From assembly GCF_014333425.1 (NCBI RefSeq), contig NZ_JACRYT010000015.1:1-64000 (forward strand): a stretch of 64,000 nucleotides of DNA, given 5' to 3'. How positions within the stretch are numbered: position 1 is the stretch's first letter; every line of letters starts with the position of its first letter. Of this stretch, positions 35,411-43,022 are shown one piece after another. The notes below the pieces were generated by a model, which was not told the DNA's origin, made no database searches, and was given only the letters and a program-made list of their open reading frames with translations. The stretch is from Zhenpiania hominis (GTDB lineage: Bacteria > Bacillota > Clostridia > Peptostreptococcales > Anaerovoracaceae). The position numbers and the translations under genes are program-made.

Positions 35411-36232
35411 ATGAATCATTTTTTGGAGAAACTTCACAAACAGTTAAGTGAAATGACAGAGACTGAGAAGGACGCCTGGATCCTTTCACAGGCGAAGCTC
35501 CTGCCTGAATGCAGACAAGAGGATTTTTATAAGTGTATCTGTGGAACAAAGAAAGTTATGGATATGCCAGAGCGTGACGAGATTATTCAATTTTGCAAAA
35601 AGGTCAGAAATGAAGACCGTGCTGTGCTGTATGAGACACATTACGTGGAATTTGATGATTATGGACACTTTCACGATGAGTGGGAACACGATTTCTATGA
35701 TCCGGAAAACGCCATGGGTTTTCTTTCATCTGTTTTTCAGGGATGCCATGATTTAATTCTCTTAGAAGAGTTTGAGTCCGCGTGTGAAAATCTGGATGAG
35801 GTACTTGACCTTCAATTTTTGATCGAGGATCATCCGGATACAGATGACTCCTGTGAGGATATGTGGATGGATCTGGATATGGCGATCCATGAGAGACTAC
35901 TGGAGGTTAACAGGGACGATTTGCTTCGGGACTACATTGAGGCTTGCAGACAGGCGGTAAAAGACAGGAAAAAGGCGGCGGAAAAGATCGTATCTGCATT
36001 AGAAATGACGCTATTTCAGGATTGCAAACCAGAACGCTGGATTACCATCATTACCGATCAGAAACCACTTCTGAACGAAATAAAAAGGAAGCTGGCTGAG
36101 GATCTTGGAAGATGTAAGAAGGAATTTGCCGAGAAAAGCAAAAGGGATCAATACTACTTCGGCTCTTACCAGGATAAGGAGCTTATCTCGCATATTGAGA
36201 CACTGATTAAGTTTTTCAGTGGGCAAGCTTAA
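35411..36232 (+). CDS. Uncharacterised acidic helical protein
   Basis: This 273-residue cytoplasmic protein starts at ATG 35411 behind AGAGG; an upstream extension of 28 codons lacks a ribosome site. It is predicted mostly helical and strikingly acidic in the middle (EFDDYGHFHDEWEHDFYDPEN and EDHPDTDDSCEDMWMDLDM), with aromatic and histidine clusters and a basic C-terminal third. I do not recognise the family. It lies just upstream of a palindromic element and a SNF2/SWIM gene set. Its C terminus (LIKFFSGQA) ends 38 bp before that element, so truncation of a longer ancestor is possible but unproven. Confidence 0.7.
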   Translation: MNHFLEKLHKQLSEMTETEKDAWILSQAKLLPECRQEDFYKCICGTKKVMDMPERDEIIQFCKKVRNEDRAVLYETHYVEFDDYGHFHDEWEHDFYDPENAMGFLSSVFQGCHDLILLEEFESACENLDEVLDLQFLIEDHPDTDDSCEDMWMDLDMAIHERLLEVNRDDLLRDYIEACRQAVKDRKKAAEKIVSALEMTLFQDCKPERWITIITDQKPLLNEIKRKLAEDLGRCKKEFAEKSKRDQYYFGSYQDKELISHIETLIKFFSGQA

Positions 36233-36269
36233 ATGAGAAGCCCTGAAAAAACGGCCCCCATTGTAAAAC

Positions 36270-36466
36270 GGCCGCAAAATTGTCCATTTCGCGAAAAAAA
36301 CAGGACTTTGGACACGTTTTTTGTTTTGCTGTATATTTATCCGCTGTATTTTGTTGAATTTCCAGGACTTTTTGCATGATTTTATAAAAAATTCCGGGTT
36401 TCAGCGGAAGCTTTCAAAAAAAACGTGTCCAAATTACAAAAAATTTCAAATTGGACAATTTTGGCC
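36270..36466. repeat. ~200-nt interrupted palindrome (long hairpin)
   Basis: Two arms pair over about 50 nt with small bulges: GGCCGCAAAATTGTCCA (36270-36286) with TGGACAATTTTGGCC (36452-36466), and TTTGGACACGTTTTTT (36307-36322) with AAAAAAACGTGTCCAAA (36417-36433). The 94-nt loop can extend the pairing with CCGCTG (36341) and CAGCGG (36402). It lies in a 665-nt gene-free stretch; the remainder (to 36897) holds no gene I can support. Confidence 0.75.
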
Positions 36467-36897
36467 TGCTTTATAACACATATGGAGAATATTTAATCGA
36501 AAATATAAATACTTATTACATTCGGAATCTGAGCCGGAGAGGCGCTATAAAAAGTAGGTTTCAAAGCAGAATGTGCCGGCATTGGTTCGACAGTTTTATA
36601 AACAATCCGGAAAAAACGCAAGTTGTTTCTATTTTTTACTGGGTTCCAGGGGCCAAAAAAGGTTTGGCAGTAGAAATATTGCGCATTTCCCCGAAAAGCA
36701 GGGCGCAGACGCTGATATTTATAGAAACAATTCGCCTAAAATGAAACGTGTTGATAAAACTTGACATCTCAGCACTTTGCGCACCGGATGAAAAACGATG
36801 CGATATGGTTTGCAGAACGGAACAACAGTCGATATAATAATGATAAAACAAAAACTTAGTCGCTTATAGCTGAAACGATGAGAAACAGGGTGGAAAT

Positions 36898-37215
36898 ATG
36901 GAAATATCAAAAAAAGATTGGGAACTTTACAGAGAAAGGATCGCGGAATGGCAGGAACGTTATATGGATCGCCTGAATAAAGAATACATCGCGATATTGA
37001 GTTCAGGCGCAGGCAATCCATCCGACCGATTCTGGAAGCTTGAAGCGAGAATCAAAAAGGACAGAAAGCATCCGGGTGTAATCATTGAGATACGAAAATC
37101 GAGCGCGTTTTTCGATATAGCAGATCTGCTCAGACGGAACGTGATTACCTGTGATGATTTGGCTGGTTTCAGTGATGAGCTTCGGGAAGCTGTTAAAATG
37201 ATAAACAACCGATAA
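36898..37215 (+). CDS. Small conserved-looking hypothetical protein
   Basis: This 105-residue protein uses ATG 36898 with AGGGTGG just upstream. It has an N-terminal amphipathic helix (SKKDWELYRERIAEWQERYMDRL), a short loop (SSGAGNPSDRFWKLEARI) and a C-terminal basic/acidic helical part (RKSSAFFDIADLLRR...GFSDELREAVKMI). No membrane segment or catalytic motif is seen. It lies 60 bp upstream of the SNF2 helicase gene, and I see no terminator between them, so co-transcription is possible. The function is unknown. Confidence 0.7.
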   Translation: MEISKKDWELYRERIAEWQERYMDRLNKEYIAILSSGAGNPSDRFWKLEARIKKDRKHPGVIIEIRKSSAFFDIADLLRRNVITCDDLAGFSDELREAVKMINNR

Positions 37216-37275
37216 CGAAGCCCGGATTAACGTGAATAGAAGTACAAACGCAGTGCGGCGCGTAAAGGAGTAAAA

Positions 37276-39882
37276 ATGGAAGAACGGAAAATCAACAGAG
37301 AGTCAATTTCCTTTATCTTTACGGCAGAGGGATTTTTACCGGATCCATCTGTAAATGAGGGGCAACAGGATTCGCTGAACCAATGGTCAGGCGGCGGAGA
37401 AATTCAACAGCTGTACCAGCTGGGACTTTCCGGAACCCAAGGGAAAGCCAGTTTGTCCATGGCCTTTTTATACAAAGTTTCCAGAGCTTTTTTTCAGGAA
37501 TTAACTGCGCTTCCGGAGTTGGAGCTTGCGAGGGAGGCGGTGAAGGTTCCTCTGACAAAAGAAACCGAAGAGCAGCTGCTTCAGGCAGTCCCCTTTACAG
37601 TTGGATCCGAATATATTACAGCCCGGTGGCTGTCGAATCTGTTTGGGAAGCTGCAGCAGACTTTTGCAGCAGAAATTGCGGCGTACGATGGATCGGTGGA
37701 AAACTATCTGGCGGAAAAGAGCCAGGCGCTGCATGTTCCGGAACGGGTTTTCTTTCATCTGGTGGAAAATAAGGACGATACATATCCTTTCGCCTTTCTG
37801 GCGACTTATGCGACGCGGACAGAGGATGGAAAAGTACAGCATGTACCGCTTCAGTACGCACTGACGGAATACAGAGGAAAACGGGAAAAATTGCTGGAAC
37901 TGCTGGCTTGTCTCAACCGGGCGGCGGAGGTTTCCCAACTGATTGCGGAATTTGTGGAGAAGGGGGAGTTGTTTCATCCGCTGCGCCTGACGGCAGAAGA
38001 AGCTTACACGCTTTTAAAGCAGGTGGAGGAAATTGAGAAAACCGGAATTCTGTGCAGGATTCCCAACTGGTGGAAACGGAGAGCTTCTGCGGTTTCCCTG
38101 TCCCTCAGTCTGGGCGATGACAAGCCGTCTATGCTGGGGTTTGACACCCTGATTTCCATGAAACCAAAACTGACAGTGGGCGGCGTTCCCCTTACGGAAG
38201 CGGATATCCGCAAGCTGCTGAAGCAGACAGAGGGGCTGGCTTTTCTAAAGGGAAAATGGGTGGAAGTCGATCATGAGAGGCTGAAGAAACTGTTGGAAGA
38301 GGTAGAAAGCGGCGGCGGTGAGATGACCCTGATGGAGGCCATCCGCATGGAAAGCGGAATCCAGGAGCGGCAGGCGGATGTGGGGCCGCTTGTTTCCAAC
38401 GGGAAATGGCTGTCCGGCCTGCTCCAGAGCCTCCGAAATCCGGAAAAAATTCGAAAATCAAAGCCTCCAGCCACCCTTCACGCCGTGCTCAGGCCCTATC
38501 AGCTCAATGGATATGTATGGCTGAACTATATGGATCGACTGGGGTTCGGAGCCTGCCTGGCGGATGACATGGGTCTTGGAAAAACCATCCAGGTGCTGGC
38601 CTATCTGGAGAAACTCAGACAGAAAAACAGAGGCGGAAGAGCGCTGCTGATCGTTCCGGCTTCCCTTCTGGGAAACTGGCAGAAAGAAGCGGAAAAATTT
38701 GTCCCTGCCATGAAGTACCATGTGCTTCACGGAAAACCCGTGCCAGTGCTTGGCGCGCAGCTGGCAGAGGAAACGGCGTTTCTTACGATTACGACCTATG
38801 GAATGGCGGCCCGTATCAAAGAACTTGCGGAGCCGCAATGGGACTGTATCATACTGGATGAGGCTCAGGCGATTAAAAACCCGCTGACCAATCAGACAAA
38901 AGCCATCAAGAAGCTGAAAGGGCGCATGCGTATAGCGATGACAGGTACTCCCATTGAAAACGATCTGAGCAATCTATGGTCGCTGTTCGATTTTCTGAAT
39001 AAGGGCCTCCTGGGGACCTCCGGAGAATTCAAAAAATTTAACAAACGTCTGCAGGAACATCCGGAAAACTACGCCCGCCTCAAATCCATGATTGCGCCGT
39101 TTATGCTTCGCAGAGTCAAAACGGACAAGCGAATCATCGCGGATCTGCCGGAGAAAATGGAAACGGTGGACTATGTAGAGCTGTCCAGAAAACAGGTGGT
39201 TCTCTATCGCAAGGTGGTGGAAGACATGGAACACCGGATTTTGAATTCCGAAGGAATGGAACGGAGAGGCGTTGTGCTGGCGACGATTATGAAGCTAAAG
39301 CAGATCTGCAACCATCCGGATCAGTATTTGGGACAGGAGACATTTGCGGCCTCTGACAGCGGAAAATTCGCGGTACTCAGGGAACTGTGCGAGACCATTT
39401 ACGAAAAAAGGGAGCGAGTACTTGTCTTTACACAGTTTAAAGAAATTACCGAATATCTGGCGGCGTTCCTTCGGGGAATCTTTCATCTGGACGGATACGT
39501 ACTTCATGGCGGCACGCCGGTAGCTAAAAGAGGAAAAATTGTGGAAGCCTTCCAGGGAGAGGAATATGTGCCCTTTATCGTACTTTCCGTAAAAGCCGGG
39601 GGAACGGGTTTGAACCTGACAAAAGCTAATCATGTGATTCATTTTGACCGCTGGTGGAATCCGGCTGTGGAAAATCAGGCCACTGACCGGGCTTTCCGTA
39701 TCGGACAGACCAAAAATGTAATGGTGCACAAGCTGACCTGTCAGGGAACGATAGAAGAAAAGATCCACGCCGTAATCGAGAGCAAACGGGAGCTGGCGGA
39801 AAATGTGATCGGAAGCGGCGGTGAAAAATGGATTACAGAACTGGGAAATGATGAACTGATGAAACTGCTGCGCCTGGAATAA
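37276..39882 (+). CDS. SNF2-family DNA-dependent ATPase/helicase
   Basis: This 868-residue protein has an N-terminal bacterial SNF2-associated region (about 1-400) followed by the two RecA-like lobes. Motif I is DDMGLGKT at 430-437, motif II DEAQ at 528-531, motif III MTGTPIEN, then VLVFTQF, the SVKAGGTGLNLT block and motif VI QATDRAFRIGQTK. All ATPase motifs are intact. AAAGGAG precedes ATG 37276. Bacterial SNF2 proteins remodel protein-DNA or RNA polymerase complexes. Unlike many relatives it has no SWIM zinc finger of its own; that domain is encoded by the next gene 16 bp downstream. Confidence 0.95.
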   Translation: MEERKINRESISFIFTAEGFLPDPSVNEGQQDSLNQWSGGGEIQQLYQLGLSGTQGKASLSMAFLYKVSRAFFQELTALPELELAREAVKVPLTKETEEQLLQAVPFTVGSEYITARWLSNLFGKLQQTFAAEIAAYDGSVENYLAEKSQALHVPERVFFHLVENKDDTYPFAFLATYATRTEDGKVQHVPLQYALTEYRGKREKLLELLACLNRAAEVSQLIAEFVEKGELFHPLRLTAEEAYTLLKQVEEIEKTGILCRIPNWWKRRASAVSLSLSLGDDKPSMLGFDTLISMKPKLTVGGVPLTEADIRKLLKQTEGLAFLKGKWVEVDHERLKKLLEEVESGGGEMTLMEAIRMESGIQERQADVGPLVSNGKWLSGLLQSLRNPEKIRKSKPPATLHAVLRPYQLNGYVWLNYMDRLGFGACLADDMGLGKTIQVLAYLEKLRQKNRGGRALLIVPASLLGNWQKEAEKFVPAMKYHVLHGKPVPVLGAQLAEETAFLTITTYGMAARIKELAEPQWDCIILDEAQAIKNPLTNQTKAIKKLKGRMRIAMTGTPIENDLSNLWSLFDFLNKGLLGTSGEFKKFNKRLQEHPENYARLKSMIAPFMLRRVKTDKRIIADLPEKMETVDYVELSRKQVVLYRKVVEDMEHRILNSEGMERRGVVLATIMKLKQICNHPDQYLGQETFAASDSGKFAVLRELCETIYEKRERVLVFTQFKEITEYLAAFLRGIFHLDGYVLHGGTPVAKRGKIVEAFQGEEYVPFIVLSVKAGGTGLNLTKANHVIHFDRWWNPAVENQATDRAFRIGQTKNVMVHKLTCQGTIEEKIHAVIESKRELAENVIGSGGEKWITELGNDELMKLLRLE

Positions 39883-39898
39883 AGAAAGGAAGAACGGT

Positions 39899-40624
39899 AT
39901 GAGCAGATACTGGAATACGGGAACCCATTACGGCCAGCCGCCGACGGAGGAACTGAGACAAAAATCAGCGGCAAGCCGAAAAGAGGCAAAGTCAAAAGGA
40001 AAAACACTCCATCCGATTGTCATCGAGGGAAGAACCATCGCCAAGAGCTGGTGGGGAAAGGCATGGTGTGACAATTTGGAAAAATACGCGGATTATCAGA
40101 GCAGACTGGGACGGGGAAAGCGATACGTCCGGACAGGAGCCGTAATTGATCTGCAGATGCAGAAAGGAAAGATTACGGCCCGTGTTCAGGGAACCAGAAA
40201 AACGCCATATAAAACAGAGATTCGGATCAGTCCGCTGACGGAAGAAAAGTGTCAGACCATTCTCAGGCAATGCGGAAGAAAAATGGAAAACCTGGAAGCG
40301 CTGCTGGCGGGAAACTTTCCGGAAGATATGAAAGAACTGTTTCAGGGAAAGAACGGACTTTTTCCGGAACCCAGGGAAATCAGCTTTAGTTGCAGTTGTC
40401 CGGACTGGGCGCTGATGTGCAAACACGTAGCGGCGGCTCTTTACGGTATCGGAGCCAGGCTGGATGAGGATCCCCTGCTTTTCTTTGAACTGCGGGGAAT
40501 TGACGCAGGGCGATTTGTAGATGTGGCGTTGGAAAACCGGGTGGAATCCATGCTCGCCAATGCGGATAAAAAAACAGAACGGGTGATAGACGATCTGGAC
40601 GTGGAAGCCTTATTCGGCGTGTGA
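39899..40624 (+). CDS. SWIM zinc-finger protein
   Basis: This 241-residue protein has a SWIM motif C165-x-C167-x6-C174-x-H176 within FSCSCPDWALMCKHVAAALYGIG. The N-terminal ~150 residues (SWWGKAWCDNLEKYADYQSR, GAVIDLQMQKGKITARVQG) form the domain often seen beside this finger. SWIM domains bind DNA or protein and commonly sit at the N terminus of SNF2 helicases. Here the domain is a separate gene 16 bp after the SNF2 gene, so the two products very likely act together. Confidence 0.93.
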   Translation: MSRYWNTGTHYGQPPTEELRQKSAASRKEAKSKGKTLHPIVIEGRTIAKSWWGKAWCDNLEKYADYQSRLGRGKRYVRTGAVIDLQMQKGKITARVQGTRKTPYKTEIRISPLTEEKCQTILRQCGRKMENLEALLAGNFPEDMKELFQGKNGLFPEPREISFSCSCPDWALMCKHVAAALYGIGARLDEDPLLFFELRGIDAGRFVDVALENRVESMLANADKKTERVIDDLDVEALFGV

Positions 40625-40724
40625 TAAGAATATAGCCGATCGCCTTTTCAACTACGCGTTCAATGACAAAGCCCAAAAATCCGTTTATAATAACTCCTAA
40701 GAAAACAGAAACGAGGTGCAGGGC

Positions 40725-41714
40725 ATGAGGGTTCAGGAGTTATTTAAGAAGGTGGATGCTGTGGAAGTGGCAGACGCGTATTTGGTGATGCACATCATTT
40801 TTTATCCCTATGAGCACCGCACACTGCGGGAAAAAATCCATGCGGCAGGAAAGCTGAGACAAATGATTGCGGAGTCAATACAGGGATTTATTTCCTGCAA
40901 CGCCATGATCGGGGACAGACAGAAGACGATTTTCCTTTTTGAAGAAAAAGAGACGGAATATCCACCCCAGGGAAATGTCAATTATTCTCTTTCCGCTGTT
41001 TATGATGATCAGGCCTGCAGAAACATGGAGGCCTCTTCCATGCAGGAGGAAAGCCGAGCGGGAAAGAGGATTGCGCACTGTGAAATTAATAGGGATTCTA
41101 TGGAAAAAGTTGCAGGATATCTCATCTCGGAATTATGTGTGAAACGATTTGGAGAAGCCGCCTGCTGCGCGGAAATCCTATATCATTTCTTCTCTTTTGG
41201 ATTCACAGATGAAGAGCGCCAGAAAAATATTACAGCGCTTCAGGAGCGTTTAAAAACAGCAGATAAGGAAATTGCGGAGGGAAAAAACCATTTTCTGGAA
41301 GATCTCTGCGAAGAGCTGCACAGGAAATTGATTGATAACTGCGAAGACCCGGATTTAAGACAGTATATGATACTGGCCAGAGAGCACGAAAAGCTGACGG
41401 CGGATATTATCTCCCGCCATAGGATGGAAGTGTTGAAAGAGAATCAGCGAAATGCGGAAGAGCTGGTTCGGGAGGAATATGAAAACCGTCGGCGGCAAAT
41501 AGAAAGATGCAGAGCGATTCGAAGAGAACGGGCAGGAGAATATTCCGGAGGACAGTTTCTTTATGAAACGTGCGTGGAATATTACGGTAAATACCAAATA
41601 ACACTGGCAGAACAGATTGGAGCCGGTATTGAGAATCAAAGAACCCGGAAATCTGCCAGCTATGAGAAAAAAACATATCCCAACAGGTCGATCCGAAAAG
41701 TGAAGCCACTTTAA
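40725..41714 (+). CDS. Uncharacterised protein with C-terminal coiled coil
   Basis: This 329-residue protein uses ATG 40725 (GAGG eight bases upstream); GTG 40716 overlaps that site. The N-terminal ~100 residues appear globular (VQELFKKVDAVEVADAYLVMHIIFYPYEHRTLREKIHAAGKLRQM region), and the rest is long charged helices with several Cys (AACCAEI). The C-terminal tail is basic. I do not recognise the family. It follows the SWIM gene by 100 bp on the same strand and may belong to the same functional set. Confidence 0.75.
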   Translation: MRVQELFKKVDAVEVADAYLVMHIIFYPYEHRTLREKIHAAGKLRQMIAESIQGFISCNAMIGDRQKTIFLFEEKETEYPPQGNVNYSLSAVYDDQACRNMEASSMQEESRAGKRIAHCEINRDSMEKVAGYLISELCVKRFGEAACCAEILYHFFSFGFTDEERQKNITALQERLKTADKEIAEGKNHFLEDLCEELHRKLIDNCEDPDLRQYMILAREHEKLTADIISRHRMEVLKENQRNAEELVREEYENRRRQIERCRAIRRERAGEYSGGQFLYETCVEYYGKYQITLAEQIGAGIENQRTRKSASYEKKTYPNRSIRKVKPL

Positions 41715-41873
41715 CGAAATTCAGCGATCGGTTAAATGGCAAAAGGGACACGGCGTTTTATCTTTTTGTAGCCAGAAGACGCCCGTCTCTTTAGACGGGG
41801 GAGAACGTCACAATAAGGGAAAGGCAAATATGCGGTCAGATCAGCAAAAATGGCGTGAGGAAAGGAGGAAGCT

Positions 41874-42230
41874 ATGAGATATAGGCCGGAATACGATAGA
41901 AACCTGATTGGAAAAAATCTGAGACGCCTGCGGGAAGCGAAAAATTTGTCCGTAGAAGAGGTGAAAGAGTATTTGCGTTTGGGATCGGTACAGGCCATCT
42001 ATAAATATGAAAGCGGACAAAGTTATCCACAGACGGATACGATGTTTGCCCTGATGGAACTTTATGAAGCAGAGCTTAACGATATTATTCGGGAACCCCA
42101 GGACGAGAAGGCGTGGACAGCCTGCATGGATAAAGTGGAAGTGATTGCGGTAGAAAGCGATAGCAGCCGCTGGCTGGGCAGACTCCTGCGATATTTTCAG
42201 TTTGGAGTGAAAGAGGAAGCGGCTGTCTGA
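41874..42230 (+). CDS. XRE-family DNA-binding protein
   Basis: This 118-residue protein carries an N-terminal helix-turn-helix of Cro/CI type (NLIGKNLRRLREAKNLSVEEVKEYLRLGSVQAIYKYESGQSYP; residues about 10-55), followed by a leucine/acid-rich helix and a tail with a Trp-Leu-Gly patch. AAAGGAGG precedes ATG 41874. It may regulate the surrounding set. The 160 bp upstream contains a hairpin CCCGTCT/AGACGGG (41788-41803) and nothing else recognisable. Confidence 0.82.
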   Translation: MRYRPEYDRNLIGKNLRRLREAKNLSVEEVKEYLRLGSVQAIYKYESGQSYPQTDTMFALMELYEAELNDIIREPQDEKAWTACMDKVEVIAVESDSSRWLGRLLRYFQFGVKEEAAV

Positions 42231-42305
42231 GCTCTATAAAAAGTACAGGGAAGATTTTCGGACTGAGAAAGCTGTAAAATGATATACAAAAGGAGGGCGC
42301 TCAAA

Positions 42306-42632
42306 ATGAAAACAATGTATATCACAATTGCAGGTATGAATCACTATTATGGATCGGAAATCTTTGAAAAAGGGATGAAAGTGAAACTAGAAAAAGAGCC
42401 AGACAATCCGTATGATCGCGAGGCAATCGCAGCAAGAATAAAAGGCCTCGGAAAAATCGGATATGTGGCAAACAGCCCATATACTGTTCAGGGAGAGAGT
42501 ATGAGTGCAGGTCGTCTCTATGATAAAATTGGAGATACGGCAGATGCGGAAGTCCAGTTTGTTCTATCTCAAAGCATTATATGCAGAGTAAACAGCAGAA
42601 GTCAGGAAAACAAAACCGGAAAATCCCGGTAG
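42306..42632 (+). CDS. HIRAN-domain protein
   Basis: This is a 108-residue protein starting at ATG 42306 behind AAAGGAGGG. The sequence TMYITIAGMNHYYGSEIFEKG, VKLEKEPDNPYDREAIAARI and GKIGYVANS fits the HIRAN beta-barrel pattern (G-x-x-HY, L-x-REPxNxYDxxAI, GYV). The HIRAN domain is named after SNF2 enzymes HIP116/Rad5 and binds DNA ends or damaged DNA. Here it is free-standing, 2.4 kb downstream of SNF2 and 1.7 kb downstream of SWIM genes on the same strand. The C-terminal ~20 residues are basic and disordered. Confidence 0.85.
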   Translation: MKTMYITIAGMNHYYGSEIFEKGMKVKLEKEPDNPYDREAIAARIKGLGKIGYVANSPYTVQGESMSAGRLYDKIGDTADAEVQFVLSQSIICRVNSRSQENKTGKSR

Positions 42633-42674
42633 GAGTATCCAGCCTTTCACACATGAAATCTCATCGCTTTGTGC

Positions 42675-42703
42675 TTGCCTTTTATATACCAGTGTGCTAG
42701 AAT
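42675..42703 (+). promoter_or_regulatory. Promoter of the MFS transporter leader
   Basis: TTGCCT (42675-42680) and TAGAAT (42698-42703) are 17 bp apart, about 30 bp ahead of a leader-peptide start. Confidence 0.55.
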
Positions 42704-42733
42704 CGAGTAGATAAAACCAAGGGAGGTGGCTTG

Positions 42734-42751
42734 ATGTCGTTTATTCGTTAA
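42734..42751 (+). CDS. Five-codon leader peptide (MSFIR)
   Basis: GGGAGG (42721-42726) is followed seven bases later by ATG, then TCG TTT ATT CGT TAA. The strong ribosome site on a five-codon frame ahead of two terminators is the layout of ribosome-mediated attenuators on antibiotic-efflux or protection genes. Translation is inferred from the site alone. Confidence 0.6.
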   Translation: MSFIR

Positions 42752-42777
42752 TTTAGGGACAATAAAAAATAATTGCT

Positions 42778-42806
42778 CTCATCCTGATTATATGATGGGT
42801 TTTTTG
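42778..42806 (+). terminator. First attenuator terminator
   Basis: CTCATC (42778-42783) pairs with GATGGG (42794-42799) over a 10-nt loop, followed by TTTTTTG. It lies 27 bp after the leader peptide stop. Confidence 0.6.
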
Positions 42807-42940
42807 TTGTACTTATTTTGCGAATGAATGATACAGGCTGGCTTTTTATACAGGCAGTATTTTTGATGTGCTTGAATGTTTTTGAGAAATGGCCGGAGCC
42901 ATTTTATGCTGAAAGCTTATGAATTGCAGAATAGGTTACA

Positions 42941-42969
42941 GATAACTCAGAATAAGGGTTATCTTTTTT
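42941..42969 (+). terminator. Second attenuator terminator
   Basis: GATAACTC (42941-42948) pairs with GGGTTATC (42956-42963), followed by TTTTTT. It lies 54 bp before the transporter start. Confidence 0.7.
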
Positions 42970-43022
42970 ATTGTCCTTTTGAAGCATGAATTTCATTTTA
43001 CGGTAGAAAGGAACAATAAATT

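Noticed and set aside
36451..36744. 97-codon plus-strand frame after the long palindrome
   Set aside because: It would start with TTG inside the palindrome arm, has no ribosome site, and overlaps other equally poor frames.
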